Below are positions 23,462 through 32,099 of a stretch of 32,821 bases of DNA, in pieces. The first letter of the stretch is position 1. Every line of letters begins with the position of its first letter. The stretch comes from Verrucomicrobiota bacterium (GTDB lineage Bacteria; Verrucomicrobiota; Kiritimatiellia; SS1-B-03-39; UBA6053): NCBI GenBank assembly GCA_020831625.1, contig JAFIGD010000052.1, forward strand, positions 1-32,821, given 5' to 3'. A program made the position numbers and the translations under genes. Below the pieces are notes generated by a model that saw only the letters and a program-made list of their open reading frames with translations, did no database searches and had not been told where the DNA came from.

Positions 23462-23785
23462 TTAAGATCCTGTGAGTTCTTTTGACGCGGGTTCGGCTTT
23501 TTCAAGTTCAAGAAGCTCAACCAATGCGTCCAGACGAATTTTTTGCCGATTATTTTCGAAAAGCTGAAAAACGAACACAACAAGGAACGGGGTTAAAAAC
23601 CTGAAACTCTCATCGTGCCGGAGGAGAGAGACGAGAAGAATGAGCATCGTCAATAACCCCAGGTTTCGAAACGAAACCAATGAGGACAAATAGGTGCCGG
23701 GCTCCTCGTGTACGATTTTTTTGAGGCGTTCTTTTTTCTCCAGTTCACGAAGGAGTTGGTTGGCCAGGATTTCTTCTTTGTCCAT
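23462..23785 (-). CDS. Small membrane protein of unknown function
   Basis: 107 residues. A charged N-terminal helix ('DKEEILANQLLRELEKKERLKKI') may form a coiled coil. It is followed by two hydrophobic segments (about residues 40-56 and 61-77, separated by 'RHDESFRF') and a charged C-terminal tail. This predicts a two-pass inner-membrane protein with both ends in the cytosol. I do not recognise a family. Divergently oriented from the solute-binding protein gene. Confidence 0.5.
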   Translation of the reverse strand: MDKEEILANQLLRELEKKERLKKIVHEEPGTYLSSLVSFRNLGLLTMLILLVSLLRHDESFRFLTPFLVVFVFQLFENNRQKIRLDALVELLELEKAEPASKELTGS

Positions 23786-23919
23786 GCGTATCCTTCAAGT
23801 TCAGGGTTTGTTTGAAAGGCTTAAAGGGTTCATAGGGGAGCAGGATGAATATTTCAAGCCGCAGCTTCAAATGGCTTTCCCTTGGCAGGAAGCGGTGTGT
23901 GTGTTACGGTTCAGGTCTT

Positions 23920-25443
23920 ATGGCTATGTTTCAATCTGTTTTGTGTTGTGTGTTGTTGGTGTTGGGTCTTTCCTCTTGCGGAGGCGGCGGGGGTGTGGAA
24001 CGGGATGCCTCCCGGGTGGTGGTGGCGCTGCAGTCGGACGCGACGACGCTGGATCCGCACTCGGCCGCGGACGCGGGGTCGATGCGCATGATCGAGAATC
24101 TGTACAGCACCCTGTTCCGGTATACGGAGAATTACGGAGAGGTGGAGCCGGATGTGGTGCGGGAGATGGAGCGGTCGGAGGAGGGAACGGTTTACACCTT
24201 TTTCCTGCGGGAGGATGTGCGGTTTCACAGCGGACGGCGGATGACCGCGGAGGATGTGAAGTGGTCGCTGGAGCGGATCCGGGAGGAGGGCATCCGGGCG
24301 CAGCAGTTTGAGGCGGTGGAGTCGATGGAGGTGGTGGACGCGCACACGCTGCGGGTGACGCTGTCGGAGCCGTACACGCCGTTTTTGACGGCGCTGGCGC
24401 ATCCGATGAACGCGATTCTGGACCGGGAGGCGGTGGAGGCGGCCGGGGACCGGTTTGATCAGGCGGCGGCGGGGAGCGGGCCGTTCCGGCTGGCGGAATG
24501 GCGGCGGGGGCAGCGGATTCGCCTGGAGGCGTTTGAGGATTATTTTCTGGAGGGACTGCCGAAGCTTCGGGAGATTGAGTTCCGTCCGGTGCCGGACGCG
24601 ACCTCGGCGAACACGGCCTTGCGGAACGGGGAGATTGATGTGATTCTGGATTTGAATCCGCGGGAGATCAACCGGCTGGCGTCGGCGGCGGGGATCACGG
24701 TGCGGTCGGTTCCGGGGACGTTCTGGGAGTATATCGGTTTGAATACACAGGTGGCGCCGCTGGAGGATGTGCGGGTGCGTCAGGCGATCGCTCATGCGGT
24801 GGACCGGGAGGCGCTGGCGCGGATGATCAAGTTCGGTCACGCGGAGCCGATCCGCGGAGGGCATATTCCGGAGACGCATCCGGCGCACTGGCTGGAGGCG
24901 GTCTATCCGGAACGGGATGTGGAGAAAGCGCGGGCGCTGCTGGCGGAGGCGGGGATCACGGAGACGCTGGAACTGAGCTGTCTGGTGGGGTCGGACTTTG
25001 ATTATCAGGTGAATGCGGCCCAGGTGATCAAGCAGCAGTTGCTGGACATAGATATTGATGTGACCGTGGAGTCTCTGGAGTCGGGTGTTTTCTTCAGCCG
25101 GCTGGGGGCGCATGACTTTGAGATGACGGTGGTGGGCTGGCTGGGGTTTGTGGACGCGGACGAGTGGACGTATGACTTATTCCACAGCGAAGGCGCTTAT
25201 AATCAGCAGGGCTTTTCGCATGCGGAGGTCGACCGCTTGCTCGAAGGCGGACGGCGGGAGGCGGATGAGGCGCGGCGGATGGCGCTGTATCGGGAGGCGC
25301 AGGAGATCATCGCCCGGGAGGCTCCAATGGTGTTTCTGTATTGGAACGACCGCGCGGCGGCCTATGCGGAGGGGCTGAAGGGGTTTGATGTGCATCCGAC
25401 CCTAACAACCCTGTCGCTGCGGGCGGCGTATTGGACGGAGTGA
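23920..25443 (+). CDS. ABC importer solute-binding lipoprotein, family 5 (DppA/OppA-like)
   Basis: I take the ATG at 23920, because it gives a compact lipoprotein signal 'MAMFQSVLCCVLLVLGLSSC'; an in-frame start at 23845 would add 25 unlikely residues. The mature protein (~490 residues) has the family-5 signatures: 'VVALQSDATTLDPHSAAD' at the start, 'TFFLREDVRFHSGRRMTAEDVKWSLERI', 'AAGSGPFRLAEW', 'DVRVRQAIAHAVDREALA', and a closing 'APMVFLYWNDRAAAYAEGLKGFDVHP'. It should bind peptides or other oligomeric solutes outside the inner membrane and deliver them to an ABC permease. No permease genes are adjacent, so it is an orphan here. It is very GC-rich, with strong codon bias. Confidence 0.92.
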   Translation: MAMFQSVLCCVLLVLGLSSCGGGGGVERDASRVVVALQSDATTLDPHSAADAGSMRMIENLYSTLFRYTENYGEVEPDVVREMERSEEGTVYTFFLREDVRFHSGRRMTAEDVKWSLERIREEGIRAQQFEAVESMEVVDAHTLRVTLSEPYTPFLTALAHPMNAILDREAVEAAGDRFDQAAAGSGPFRLAEWRRGQRIRLEAFEDYFLEGLPKLREIEFRPVPDATSANTALRNGEIDVILDLNPREINRLASAAGITVRSVPGTFWEYIGLNTQVAPLEDVRVRQAIAHAVDREALARMIKFGHAEPIRGGHIPETHPAHWLEAVYPERDVEKARALLAEAGITETLELSCLVGSDFDYQVNAAQVIKQQLLDIDIDVTVESLESGVFFSRLGAHDFEMTVVGWLGFVDADEWTYDLFHSEGAYNQQGFSHAEVDRLLEGGRREADEARRMALYREAQEIIAREAPMVFLYWNDRAAAYAEGLKGFDVHPTLTTLSLRAAYWTE

Positions 25444-25449
25444 GCGGAG

Positions 25450-26247
25450 TTATTGGTAGACCCGGTAGCGGCGGCGGAAGGCGGCGGCGGTGTGTCCGGT
25501 GTGCTGCTTGAAGGCGCGGCAGAAATTTTCCGTGTTCAGGTAGCCCACTTCGGCGGCGATTTGTTTGACGGGGTCGGGGGTGGTCACCAGGCGGTGGCGC
25601 GCGGCGCGCATGCGCTGCTGGATGAGGTATTGGTGCGGGCTCATGTGAACGGATTCTTTAAAGCGGGCCTGCAAATGCGAGGCGCTGAGTCCGACGGATT
25701 CGGCCAGATCCGCCACTTTCACATCGCGCATATACTCCTTTTCGATCCTGGACATGACCGCCGAGACCCGGGGCGGGATTTGATCCCGCCGGCTTTGGCG
25801 CCGGTCAAGTTCCAGCCGGAAGCGCAACTGGGCCCAAATGAGGTTGCCCAGCACGAGACGGTCGATGTTGGCGTGATGGTAGGCGAAGAGCATTTCCCGG
25901 CAAAAGCGGACCGCCTCATCGGCATCGCGCCACTGGAAGGCCCGGGGCCAGTCGTCCGAATCCGGCCGACACATGAACTGAAATTTGGCGGTCATGCATT
26001 CGTAGTGTTCGTTTTCCGGTGAACGGAACACGGTTTGGGTTCCCGGGAAATGGGCGAAAATCCAGCCCGGTCCGCACAGGGTTTTGTCGTCCGGCGCGTA
26101 GACGCGTCCCCGGGTGATGAGTTCGAAATACAGTTCGTTCTCCGGAATTCCCCGGGGCTGGGGGGCTCCGCCGGGCTGGCTGATGAAGAAACCCAAATGC
26201 AAGGGCCGGGTGAGGTCGGGCTTAAATTGTTTTTCACTATAAATCAT
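25450..26247 (-). CDS. AraC-family transcription regulator
   Basis: 265 residues from the ATG at 26247; a TTG at 26259 extends the frame by four codons but is less likely. The C-terminal ~100 residues hold two helix-turn-helix units: 'VADLAESVGLSASHLQARFKESVHMSPHQYL' and 'VKQIAAEVGYLNTENFCRAFKQHTGHTAAAFRRRY'. The N-terminal part is a cupin-like sensing domain ('ELYFELITRGRVYA' then 'GPGWIFAHFPG'). It diverges from the isomerase/oxidoreductase genes across a 98-base gap with a repeated site, so it likely controls them in response to a sugar or sugar derivative. Confidence 0.9.
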   Translation of the reverse strand: MIYSEKQFKPDLTRPLHLGFFISQPGGAPQPRGIPENELYFELITRGRVYAPDDKTLCGPGWIFAHFPGTQTVFRSPENEHYECMTAKFQFMCRPDSDDWPRAFQWRDADEAVRFCREMLFAYHHANIDRLVLGNLIWAQLRFRLELDRRQSRRDQIPPRVSAVMSRIEKEYMRDVKVADLAESVGLSASHLQARFKESVHMSPHQYLIQQRMRAARHRLVTTPDPVKQIAAEVGYLNTENFCRAFKQHTGHTAAAFRRRYRVYQ

Positions 26248-26251
26248 CGTT

Positions 26252-26328
26252 TTTATCAATCTTTATGTTTGGACATTCCTGAAAACAAGGTCTATTCCTT
26301 TAAAATACGCAGTATTTATCAATCTTAA
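26252..26328. promoter_or_regulatory. Direct-repeat operator candidate in divergent promoter
   Basis: TTTATCAATCTTTA (26252-26265) and TTTATCAATCTTAA (26315-26328) are near-identical direct repeats with a 63-base period, close to six helical turns. They lie at the two ends of the gap between the divergent araC-type and isomerase genes. AraC-family proteins commonly bind paired direct repeats. The gap is AT-rich, as a promoter should be. Confidence 0.5.
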
Positions 26329-26345
26329 TCGAAAGAGATCCCATC

Positions 26346-27158
26346 ATGCCCGAACTGACCGTCCAACTTTACAGTGTCCGCGAACTCGCGAAACAGAATT
26401 ATGAAGCCACCCTCCGCGCGATCGCGGACATCGGATTCACCTGCGTGGAGCCGGCCGGGTATCCGGGCGCGACACCTGAGGCGGCATCCAAATTGTTCAA
26501 AGAGCTGGGGCTTCGTGCTCCGTCCTGTCACGGCGGGCTTCCGCTGGGTGAGAATAAAAACCGGATCATTGAGGAGGCGCTGATGATGGGGCACGAGGCG
26601 GTGATTACCGGATGTCCGCCGAATTTCCGTGAGGATTACACCTCGCTGGACCGGGTCCGCGCGTTGGCGGAATTGTATTCCGAAGCCGCGGAAAACGCGG
26701 CCCCGCACGGGATCCAGGTCGGGTATCACAATCACGACTGGGATTTGGCGGAGATCGAGGGTCGGCGCGGATATCAGGTGTTTCTGGAAAACACGCCCGA
26801 AAGCGTGCTGTGGGAGGCGGATATTTTCTGGGTGGCGCGTGCGGGACTGGACCCGAGCGCGTTTATACAGGAAATTGGTGCCCGGGGGAAATTCCTTCAC
26901 TTTAAAGACGGGGTGGTCAGCGGGGGCGAGGCGTTTCATGAGAAAGAAACCGCAGACGGTAAAATCATGGTCAGCGACGCCACGCCCTTTTTGCCGGCGG
27001 GCCGGGGCCAGGTGGATCTGTTGGCGGCGTCCAGGGCGGCGGTTCATGCCGACTACATTGCGGTGGAGCTTGACAGCTACCCCGGCGACATGATGGAAGC
27101 GGTTGCGGAAAGTTACCGCTATCTCACCGGAAACGGCATCGCCACCGGCCGCAAATAA
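26346..27158 (+). CDS. Sugar phosphate isomerase/epimerase (TIM barrel)
   Basis: 270 residues of the xylose-isomerase-like TIM-barrel type. The opening 'ELTVQLYSVRELAKQNYEATLRAIADIGFTCVEP' is typical, with the Glu of the first metal/active-site strand. 'GYHNHDWDL' supplies the conserved His pair. Downstream 'LWEADIFWVARAGLDP', 'GKFLHFKDGV' (His and Asp ligands) and 'YIAVELDSYPGD' complete the barrel and the second Glu. Such enzymes isomerise or epimerise sugars or inosose derivatives, often paired with Gfo/Idh/MocA dehydrogenases, as is the case here (21 bases to the next gene). Substrate not deducible. Confidence 0.9.
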   Translation: MPELTVQLYSVRELAKQNYEATLRAIADIGFTCVEPAGYPGATPEAASKLFKELGLRAPSCHGGLPLGENKNRIIEEALMMGHEAVITGCPPNFREDYTSLDRVRALAELYSEAAENAAPHGIQVGYHNHDWDLAEIEGRRGYQVFLENTPESVLWEADIFWVARAGLDPSAFIQEIGARGKFLHFKDGVVSGGEAFHEKETADGKIMVSDATPFLPAGRGQVDLLAASRAAVHADYIAVELDSYPGDMMEAVAESYRYLTGNGIATGRK

Positions 27159-27179
27159 TTCATTTTCAGGAGAACCCCC

Positions 27180-28292
27180 ATGAGCACCCCCAAAAAAATC
27201 AACGTCGGCATCATTGGATGCGGCAATATTTCCCAGGCCTATTTTAACGGAGCCAAAACGTTTGAAGTTCTCAACGTGGTTTCCTGCGCGGACCTCAACG
27301 CCGCCGCGGCCGAGGCCAAAGCGGTGGAGAACGGCTGCAAGGCCGAGTCCGTGGAGGAACTGCTGGCGAATCCGGAAGTGGATTTGGTGATCAACCTCAC
27401 GATTCCGGCCGTGCATGCGGAGGTCAGTATGATGGCCTTGAACGCGGGCAAACATGTGCATTGCGAGAAGCCGCTGGCGGTGCATTTGGAGGATGCGAAA
27501 GCGGTGCTGGATCTGGCGGCGGAGAAAAATCTGCTGGTGGGCTGCGCTCCGGACACGTTTATGGGCGCGGGATTCCAAACCTGCCGCAAGCTGGTGGATG
27601 ACGGCTGGCTGGGCCGGGTGGTGGGCGGCACCGCGTTCATGATGGGACGGGGGCCGGAGTCCTGGCATCCGAATCCGGCGTTTTTCTATGAAATCGGCGG
27701 CGGACCGATGTTTGATATGGGGCCGTATTACATTACCGCCCTGGTGCATTTGCTGGGTCCGGTGAAGCGTGTGAGCGCGGTCACCACGCGCGCGTTTGAG
27801 ACCCGCATCGCCACCTGCGAGGCGCAGTTCGGCAAAGAACTGCCGGTGCATGTGCCCACCCACAACTCGGGGACCCTGGAGTTTCATTCCGGGGCGGTGA
27901 TCACGGTGACCGTTTCTTTCGATGTGTACAAACATCAGCACAAGCCGATTGAGCTGTACGGCACCGAAGGATCGCTTCAGTGTCCCGACCCGAACACCTT
28001 CGGCGGACCGGTGGCGGTGTGGACGCCGACCGGCGGCGAATGGCGGGAGCAGGCCTTCAGTCACCGGTATGCCAAAAACTTCCGCAGCATCGGCGCGGCC
28101 GACATGGCCATGGCCATTCTGTCCGGCGGCGCGCACAAGCACCGCGCGAGCGGAGAGCTGGCGTATCACGCGCTGGAGGTCATGCATGCCTTCGAGAAAT
28201 CCTCGGAGTCCGGTCAGCATATTGTGATTGAATCCAAGCCGCCGCAGCCCGCGCCGCTTCCGCTGGGTCTGATTGAGGGGCGGCTGGGGTAG
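27180..28292 (+). CDS. Gfo/Idh/MocA-family NAD(P)-dependent oxidoreductase
   Basis: 370 residues. The nucleotide-binding fold starts with 'INVGIIGCGNISQAYF' (GxGxxS variant), followed by 'ADLNAAAAEAKA' and the signature 'GKHVHCEKPLAVHLEDA', with the catalytic-site Lys of the EKP motif. The C-terminal half has 'GGGPMFDMGPYYITALVHLLGPVKRV', the conserved substrate-side segment with D-x-G-x-Y/H. The enzyme oxidises or reduces a sugar or cyclitol hydroxyl, and is presumably in the same catabolic step series as the isomerase. CAGGAG lies 8 bases before the ATG. A strong terminator follows at 28409. Confidence 0.93.
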   Translation: MSTPKKINVGIIGCGNISQAYFNGAKTFEVLNVVSCADLNAAAAEAKAVENGCKAESVEELLANPEVDLVINLTIPAVHAEVSMMALNAGKHVHCEKPLAVHLEDAKAVLDLAAEKNLLVGCAPDTFMGAGFQTCRKLVDDGWLGRVVGGTAFMMGRGPESWHPNPAFFYEIGGGPMFDMGPYYITALVHLLGPVKRVSAVTTRAFETRIATCEAQFGKELPVHVPTHNSGTLEFHSGAVITVTVSFDVYKHQHKPIELYGTEGSLQCPDPNTFGGPVAVWTPTGGEWREQAFSHRYAKNFRSIGAADMAMAILSGGAHKHRASGELAYHALEVMHAFEKSSESGQHIVIESKPPQPAPLPLGLIEGRLG

Positions 28293-28408
28293 TCTGCACC
28301 GCACAAGAACCGTCAGGCCGGTCAGGTTAAAACGGAATGATCCATTTCAGGCCTCCGCCTCGTACCGATTGAGCCGCACCTTCAGTGCTCTGCCTGGATT
28401 TGCGGTCA

Positions 28409-28436
28409 AAAGCCCGGTCCTGACGGACCGGGCTTT
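28409..28436. terminator. Strong hairpin terminator after the oxidoreductase
   Basis: AAAGCCCGGTCC pairs with GGACCGGGCTTT around TGAC, giving a perfect 12-bp stem. The A and T runs at the base make it work in either direction. Bases 28293-28408 hold no gene. Confidence 0.75.
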
Positions 28437-28467
28437 GTAAAGTCGGGCCCTTGGCCCTGCGTTTGTT

Positions 28468-28581
28468 TTACCAATTCCGGGATGCGCTGTTTTCTTTGGC
28501 CAGGTCAATGAGTTCACGCAGGAGTCCGTTCACCGAACCGGAGAGGGTTCCGTCCTCGATTCGAATTGTGAAGAGTTCCTT
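28468..28581 (-). pseudogene. C-terminal remnant of an unidentified gene
   Basis: Read on the minus strand, about 37 codons encode 'KELFTIRIEDGTLSGSVNGL' then 'LRELIDLAKENSASRNW' before TAA at 28468-28470. The amphipathic pattern looks like real protein. Upstream the frame becomes a G-rich repeat (GTCGGGGCTTGCCCCGGCAG) with no ATG, GTG or TTG before a stop. I do not recognise the family. It is probably the tail of a gene cut by the repeat. Confidence 0.35.
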
Positions 28582-28629
28582 GAGAGGTCGGGGCTTGCCC
28601 CGGCAGGGTTTAGGGGCTATGGTTTCGGC

Positions 28630-29490
28630 ATGAAAACATTAGGCGTGATTGCGAATCTGGATAAACCCGGGGCCGGGGAGGCGTTGCGGGAGCTGGTGGA
28701 GATGGCCGGCTCTTTGGCGGTGGATCTGGTGTTTGATCCGGAATGTCTGGCGGTTCTTCCGGACGTTGAGACGCTGGAGGTGGAGGCGTTTCCGGGGCGG
28801 GTGGAGGCGGCGCTGACGCTGGGTGGGGACGGAACCCTGCTGGGGGCGGTGCGGAAAATGGGGCATGATCCGGTTCCGCTGCTGGGGGTGAATCTGGGGA
28901 AGCTGGGGTTTCTGACGGGGGTAACCGCGCATGAGCTGGAGGCGGCGGTTCAGGCCCTGGTTGCGGGGGAAACGGTGGCGTCGCGGCGGCGGCTGATGGA
29001 ATGCGAGTTTGACGGCAAGCGGGAACTGGCGCTGAATGATGTGGTGATGAGCTGGGGAAACAGTTCGCATATCGCGCATCTGGAGGTGAGTGTGGACGGT
29101 CATGCAATCACTACGTACACCTGCGACGGGCTGATTATCGCCTCGCCCACGGGGAGCACCGGGCATTCGCTTTCGGCCGGCGGGCCGGTGCTGGTTCCGG
29201 AGTGCGACGCGCGGGTGATTTGTCCGATTTGTCCGCACGCGATGACGGTGCGGCCGGTGGTGTTGCCGGGCGGGGTGACGGTCCGGGTGAAGGTGTGCGA
29301 TCATTCCAAGTCGCTGGTGCTGGCGTGTGACGGTCAGTTGTTCGATGAGGTGACGCCCGGCGGGGTGGTCAAGGTGTGCCCGTCGGAGGTGACGGTGGAT
29401 CTGTTGCATCTGCCGGGGTACCGCTATTGGGATGTGCTGCGGGAAAAACTTCATTGGCGGGGAAGCGCGGTCAATGCGGGCGGGTCTTGA
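28630..29490 (+). CDS. nadK: NAD kinase
   Basis: 286 residues. It phosphorylates NAD to NADP in the cytosol. GGDGT (65-69) is the diphosphate-binding signature, in 'ALTLGGDGTLLGAV'. 'LGVNLGKLGFLTGV' follows, and the conserved 'NE/D' region appears as 'ALNDVVMSW'. The glycine-rich 'SPTGSTGHSLSAGGPVL' has His in place of the usual Tyr, a small departure. The C-terminal 'LACDGQLFDEV' is standard. First gene of an apparent operon with the lipoprotein and nucleotide kinase genes. Confidence 0.93.
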   Translation: MKTLGVIANLDKPGAGEALRELVEMAGSLAVDLVFDPECLAVLPDVETLEVEAFPGRVEAALTLGGDGTLLGAVRKMGHDPVPLLGVNLGKLGFLTGVTAHELEAAVQALVAGETVASRRRLMECEFDGKRELALNDVVMSWGNSSHIAHLEVSVDGHAITTYTCDGLIIASPTGSTGHSLSAGGPVLVPECDARVICPICPHAMTVRPVVLPGGVTVRVKVCDHSKSLVLACDGQLFDEVTPGGVVKVCPSEVTVDLLHLPGYRYWDVLREKLHWRGSAVNAGGS

Positions 29491-29521
29491 CTTCCGGCGG
29501 CAAGTTCGGCAAATGACAGGT

Positions 29522-29902
29522 ATGAAATCATTTTTATCGTTCTTGTTTTTGGGTTGGGCTTTTTTTCTGACGGGTTGCGCCTCGGATCCGAGGCCCTTGC
29601 CGGTGCCTCCGCAGTGGGAAGAGCCGGAGCCGCAGGAGGAGGAGCCGGTGGTTGAGGAGGCGGGGGAGGTTCCCGACCTGGCGGAGGGGGTCCGGCTTTT
29701 CCACGAGGATCAGGAGGTTTCGATGGAGGCGCTGGCGCGGGGGCGGGTCCCCGAAGGCGGGCTGATTCAAATCGCGGCGCGGCCGGATGTGCGGCATTCG
29801 GCGGTGTCGGAAACGCTGATTCAACTGCATTCGATGGGGTTCCTGGTGGGCATTCGCACTGAGCGCCCCGAAGGAGAACGTGAACAGGGAACCGGGGAAT
29901 GA
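29522..29902 (+). CDS. Small lipoprotein with ExbD-like C-terminal segment
   Basis: 126 residues from the ATG at 29522 (an in-frame ATG at 29513 is possible). The signal is 'MKSFLSFLFLGWAFFLTGC', with lipobox LTGC. A Glu/Pro-rich linker (residues ~30-52) could span part of the periplasm. The rest, 'GRVPEGGLIQIAARPDVRHS' followed by 'AVSETLIQLHSMGFLVGIR', has the beta-alpha-beta look of the periplasmic domain of ExbD/TolR proteins, without the usual transmembrane anchor. It overlaps the kinase gene by four bases. Function not known. Confidence 0.65.
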   Translation: MKSFLSFLFLGWAFFLTGCASDPRPLPVPPQWEEPEPQEEEPVVEEAGEVPDLAEGVRLFHEDQEVSMEALARGRVPEGGLIQIAARPDVRHSAVSETLIQLHSMGFLVGIRTERPEGEREQGTGE

Positions 29903-31095
29903 GCGGGCCGGAGGAGCCGGTTCGGCGCGCCGCGGATTTGGAGATTAAAGATGCGCAGATTATTTTCCGCGCGGTCTGGGATGGCTTACTGGAAGAGTTC
30001 GGGGAGACCGAACTGCGTTTTCCAAAAGAACTGATTCTGCTCGGCGGCGCGCCGGGGGCCGGTAAAGGCACGCAGACGGAATTCATTATGGATGTGCGGG
30101 GGTTGACCTGTGATCCGATTGTGGTGAGCAGTCTGCTGAACACCCCGCAGGCGGAAAAGATTAAAGCCGAGGGCGGCATGGTGGGGGACCGGGAGGTTAT
30201 CGGGATTGTGTTCCGGGAATTGCTGAAACTGGAATATCGCGACGGGGCGATTCTGGACGGCTTCCCGCGGACGACGGTGCAGGTGGAGTGTCTCAAACTG
30301 CTGATCCACAAGATGAATGAACTGTGGCGGAAGCATCACGGCACGCCGCTGGCGCGTCAGTTTCGCAAACCGACGATTCATGTGGTGATTCTGTTTGTGG
30401 AGGAGAAGACGAGTATTGACCGTCAGTTAAGACGCGGCCGTGAAATCGAGGCGCACAACCGGGAGGTGGAGGAGACCGGGATCGGTGAATTGCAGGAGCT
30501 GCGTCCGACGGATTTGGACGTGAACGCGGCGCGGCGGCGGTACCGGGTGTTCAAGGAGCAGACATGGGAGGCGCTGACCTCCCTGAAAGAGCATTTCTTT
30601 TATCATTTCATCAACGCGCAGGGCGACATCCCGGAGGTGGAGAAAAATATCCTGCGCGAAATGCAGTATCAGAGTTCGCTGGAACTGGATCCGACCACGT
30701 ACGATTTGTTGCGTCATATTCCGGTGGCGCAGGAGATTGTGGTTCACGCCCGGCAGGAACTGGTGCATCGCCTGGACGCCTACGCGATCGACAAGCAGGC
30801 GAAATTCCAGGAGGTTTTGCGGTTTATTGATGAGAAGCTCATGCCGATTGTGATTCGTCACGCGATTACCGGGCTGGCGATGATCAACACGGAGACCAGT
30901 CTGCTGGATGACGGCGAGGCGGTGGCGATGTTGATTGATGTGCTTTCGGACCGCGGATACCGCACGGTGGTGGACATCCACAAGATCGAGGTGCCGGAGC
31001 GCTTTGATTTGCAAACCGGCCGCATCCTGTGCCGCACCAAGAAGGTGTACCGGATTCAGGTGCGTTTTCTGGGGTCGACGATTCGACGGGGATAA
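29899..31095 (+). CDS. Adenylate-kinase-like protein with long C-terminal extension
   Basis: 398 residues, versus about 215 for ordinary adenylate kinase. Residues 44-60 hold the P-loop ('ELILLGGAPGAGKGTQ'), followed by an NMP-binding region ('GGMVGDREVIGIVFREL') and 'AILDGFPRT'. A LID-like stretch ('SIDRQLRRGREIEAHN') has Arg residues but no zinc knuckle. After about residue 230 comes an extension of ~170 residues ('DKQAKFQEVLRFIDEKLMPIVIRHAITGLAMINTETSLLDDGEAVAMLIDVLSDRGY', shown here only to mark its extent at ~300-355) that I do not recognise. It probably phosphorylates a nucleoside monophosphate, with the tail adding regulation or partner binding. Confidence 0.82.
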   Translation: MSGPEEPVRRAADLEIKDAQIIFRAVWDGLLEEFGETELRFPKELILLGGAPGAGKGTQTEFIMDVRGLTCDPIVVSSLLNTPQAEKIKAEGGMVGDREVIGIVFRELLKLEYRDGAILDGFPRTTVQVECLKLLIHKMNELWRKHHGTPLARQFRKPTIHVVILFVEEKTSIDRQLRRGREIEAHNREVEETGIGELQELRPTDLDVNAARRRYRVFKEQTWEALTSLKEHFFYHFINAQGDIPEVEKNILREMQYQSSLELDPTTYDLLRHIPVAQEIVVHARQELVHRLDAYAIDKQAKFQEVLRFIDEKLMPIVIRHAITGLAMINTETSLLDDGEAVAMLIDVLSDRGYRTVVDIHKIEVPERFDLQTGRILCRTKKVYRIQVRFLGSTIRRG

Positions 31096-31121
31096 GCACC
31101 GCCGGCGGCGGCAGCGGAGGG

Positions 31122-31165
31122 GGGGGTAATGGGGTAATGAGGTAATGGGGTGTTGGGGAATGGGT
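31122..31165 (+). repeat. GGTAATGG short tandem repeat
   Basis: GGGTAATGGGGTAATGAGGT and following bases contain three eight-base GGTAATG units and then diverged copies, in the 130-base gap between two convergent genes. No gene is present. Confidence 0.5.
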
Positions 31166-31226
31166 TGATGGAAATTCCAACACAACATCAAAACAGAACC
31201 CCATCACTCCGGGTCTCACCCAGACC

Positions 31227-31877
31227 CTATTCTTCGCGCAGAAGTTCGGGCGGAATTTGGATTTTCCGCAGTTTGGGGGCGATGACGATCTGGCAATAGG
31301 GGACGTCGGGATTGCGGTTGAAGTAATCCTGGTGGTACTCTTCCGCCGGATAAAAGCGGGGAGCGTCCTGAACCTGGGTAACAATGGGGTCCTCGAACAC
31401 GTTTTCCCGGCTCAACTCTTCGATTTTGGCCCGGGCGGTGCGAAGCTGTCCGTCGGAGTAAGTGAAAATCACCGAGCGGTACTGGGTGCCGATATCCGCA
31501 CCCTGCCGGTTGAGGGTGGTGGGGTCATGAATAGCAAAGAAGACGGTGAGGAGGTCTTCATAGCGAATGACTTCGGGGTCGAAGGTGACCTGCACGACTT
31601 CGGCATGGCCGCTGCGGCCGCTGGTCACATCGCGGTAGGTCGGGTTGGGCATGCTGCCGCCCTGGTAGCCGGAAACGACGGATTCAACGCCTTTGAGGCG
31701 CTGAAAAAACACTTCGATGCACCAGAAACAGCCCCCGCCGAAGGAGGCGGTTTCGAGCCGGGCGGGTTGGGGAGCGGATTGGGGAGCGGGTTGGGGAGCG
31801 GTTTGGGGGGTGTCGGCTTGCATGGGATACACTGCGGCCATTAGCGCAAAAAACAAGGTGAGGCGGAGGGATTTCAT
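31227..31877 (-). CDS. msrA: Peptide methionine sulfoxide reductase A, exported
   Basis: 216 residues from the ATG at 31877, chosen because it gives a clean signal peptide 'MKSLRLTLFFALMAAVYPMQA'. An Ala-Pro-Gln-Pro repeat linker (about residues 28-40, three units) precedes the enzyme domain. The catalytic Cys is in 'FGGGCFWCIEV'; 'VVSGYQGGSMPNPTYRDV' and 'GHAEVVQVTFDP' are family hallmarks, as is 'YHQDYFNRNP'. The protein reduces methionine-S-sulfoxide in damaged envelope proteins. Most bacterial MsrA are cytosolic; this one is periplasmic or secreted. It converges with the kinase gene. Confidence 0.93.
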   Translation of the reverse strand: MKSLRLTLFFALMAAVYPMQADTPQTAPQPAPQSAPQPARLETASFGGGCFWCIEVFFQRLKGVESVVSGYQGGSMPNPTYRDVTSGRSGHAEVVQVTFDPEVIRYEDLLTVFFAIHDPTTLNRQGADIGTQYRSVIFTYSDGQLRTARAKIEELSRENVFEDPIVTQVQDAPRFYPAEEYHQDYFNRNPDVPYCQIVIAPKLRKIQIPPELLREE

Positions 31878-32099
31878 GCTTGAGCATACGACGGGGGCGC
31901 AAATTGTCCAGTGACCAGCCAATGGGATGACATGGGTAGGCACTTGTCTCCACTTCCAATCTACGGTGGAGTCAAGTGCAGGATGAATGCACGGCGAATG
32001 GCGTTGCCGTCCCGCGAAAAATTTCGTTGCTTTCCTTCAGGATCTGCGGTCTAATTGGACACAGGTTCCTGTGCAACGGTTCACCCAAGGAGTTCTCTT

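Noticed and set aside
26325-28304. 659-residue minus-strand frame
   Set aside because: Spans the antisense of two well-supported enzyme genes and their intergenic gap; Arg/His-rich with no motif.
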